Source of the DNA: Megalopta genalis
Lineage: Eukaryota; Arthropoda; Insecta; Hymenoptera; Halictidae
Assembly: GCF_051020955.1 (NCBI RefSeq)
Contig: NW_027476496.1
Span: forward strand, 124,001 to 188,000
Direction: 5' to 3'
DNA length: 64,000 nt
Shown here: positions 63,501 to 64,000 of the stretch, piece after piece
Position numbering within the stretch: position 1 is the stretch's first letter
How the letters are laid out: every line of letters begins with the position of its first letter
Translations under genes and position numbers: made by a program
Notes under the pieces: generated by a model
Seen by the model: only the letters and a program-made list of their open reading frames with translations
Told to the model about the DNA's origin: nothing
Database searches by the model: none

Positions 63501-64000
63501 TGTGTTTCGCATGGATTTGAAGCTAACTCGTTTGTTTAGCATGCAGTTGAAGCTGAATCATGTATATCAAAAGTATTTGAAGCTAAACTATTCGTTTCGC
63601 ATGGATTCGAAGATAAGCCTTCTACTTCGCATTGATTTTAATCTAAATCATGTGTTTCGCATGGATCTGAAGATAACTCGTTTGTTTCGCATGCTGTTGA
63701 AGCTAAATCATGTATATCACTAGTATTTGAAGCTATATCATATGTTTCGCATGGATTCGAAGATAACCCTTCTAATTCGCATTGATTTGAAGCTAAATCA
63801 TGTGTTTCGCATGGATTTGAAGCTAACTCGTTTGTTTCGCATGCTGTTGAAGCTAAGTCATGTATATCACAAGTATTTCAAGCTAAACCATTTGTTTCGC
63901 ACGGATTCGAAGGTAACCCTTCTACTTCGCATTGATTTGAAGCTAAATCATGTGTTCCGCATGGATTCGAAGCTAACTCGATTGTTTCGCATGCAGTGGA

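Larger units (their letters stand above)
1..64000 (+). repeat. Satellite array: ~30-bp monomers in ~150-bp pentamers, filling the window
   Basis: Every part of the window reads as variants of one ~30-bp monomer whose core is TTCGCATGGATTTGAAGCT. Five types alternate. A has GCATGGATTTG then CTAACTCG. B has GCATGCTGTTG or GCATGCAGTTG. C has TATATCACAAGTATTTG. D has GCATGGATTCGAAGATAAG. E has CTACTTCGCATTGATTTG. The order A-B-C-D-E gives a 150-bp unit, with roughly 425 units in the window. All copies I read point the same way. No unique flank is seen at either end, so the array is longer than 64 kb. By organisation this is satellite DNA with higher-order repeats; the species and chromosomal location cannot be told from the sequence. 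Confidence 0.97.
57109..64000 (+). repeat. Domain IV, right part, running out of the window
   Basis: About 45 pentamers. 58123 to about 59054 recurs at 60041 to about 60942, at offset 1918 before 58540 and 1888 after it, because one 30-bp monomer is doubled at about 58510-58569. The segment 61441-62100 resembles 50280-50961. The last bases, near 64000, are still ordinary monomers A and B. Confidence 0.88.

Noticed and set aside
1..64000. CRISPR array (regular ~30-bp repeats)
   Set aside because: There are no unique spacers. Monomers abut each other directly and the whole sequence is repeat. No cas-like frame is seen.
1..64000. Alternative genetic code (TGA read as Gly or Trp) keeping the FEAK frame open
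   Set aside because: TAA (ATTTTAATC) and TAG (ACTTAGCAT, GATTAGCC) also occur in that frame, and indels break it. Reassigning TGA alone would not restore it.
1..64000. Pentapeptide-repeat protein in the minus frame
   Set aside because: The family needs Leu or Phe at the centre of each five-residue step. Here only every second step has it, and the other has Cys-Glu.
1..64000. CENP-B box (centromere protein binding site)
   Set aside because: TTCGCATGG matches only the first bases. The required downstream A spacing and CGGG are absent.
1..64000. Telomeric repeat
   Set aside because: No TTAGGG, TTTAGGG or TTAGG runs on either strand.

Overview
The whole 64 kb window is one satellite-type tandem array. 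I find no unique sequence, no supported gene, no RNA gene, no transposon and no CRISPR array. The unit is a ~30-bp monomer built on the core TTCGCATGGATTTGAAGCT. Five diverged monomer types (called A to E here) form a ~150-bp higher-order repeat. A clean example lies at 59515-59664: A 59515-59544, B 59545-59574, C 59575-59604, D 59605-59634, E 59635-59664. All copies I read run head to tail in one orientation, and the array continues past both window ends. GC of the consensus pentamer is about 37%. The size, multi-level organisation and lack of genes suggest a eukaryotic satellite or heterochromatic block. The sequence does not identify the species, and a prokaryotic origin is unlikely but not formally excluded.

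Layout. Domain I (1 to about 29.2 kb) holds long blocks of plain pentamers, several multi-kb duplications (for example 1-3953 versus 6271-10673) and seven copies of a divergent 240-270 bp block (called M2), which is absent to the right of 23.1 kb. Domain II (about 29.2-36.5 kb) is dense in a second divergent block (M1, about 121 bp, containing a 31-bp monomer). Domain III (36538-48495) is a tandem duplication with a 6001-bp period, in which I found only two base differences. Domain IV (48.5-64 kb) is built from 1.6-1.9 kb units, carries many 29-bp monomers and holds another very recent duplication of period 1587 bp. M1 occurs 33 times across the window, often at spacings of 150n+1 bp. This shows that whole pentamers are the usual unit of gain and loss.

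Coding status. Because 30 is divisible by 3, an open frame in one monomer stays open through many. Two of the six frames of the consensus pentamer have no stop: a plus frame rich in Leu, Lys and Arg, and a minus frame giving a Cys-Glu decapeptide repeat. A third frame (plus, containing FEAK) has one stop per 150 bp. This explains the many open frames (up to 741 codons). All are broken repeatedly by stops of all three kinds and by single-base indels, and none has a non-repetitive end. I therefore annotate no real gene. One hint of an ancestral coding origin remains: variation among the five monomer types falls most often on the third codon positions shared by the FEAK frame and the antiparallel Cys-Glu frame.

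Best leads: the pentamer-quantised M1 lattice, the near-perfect 6001-bp and 1587-bp duplications, hybrid monomers that record crossover points, and the possible coding ancestry of the monomer.
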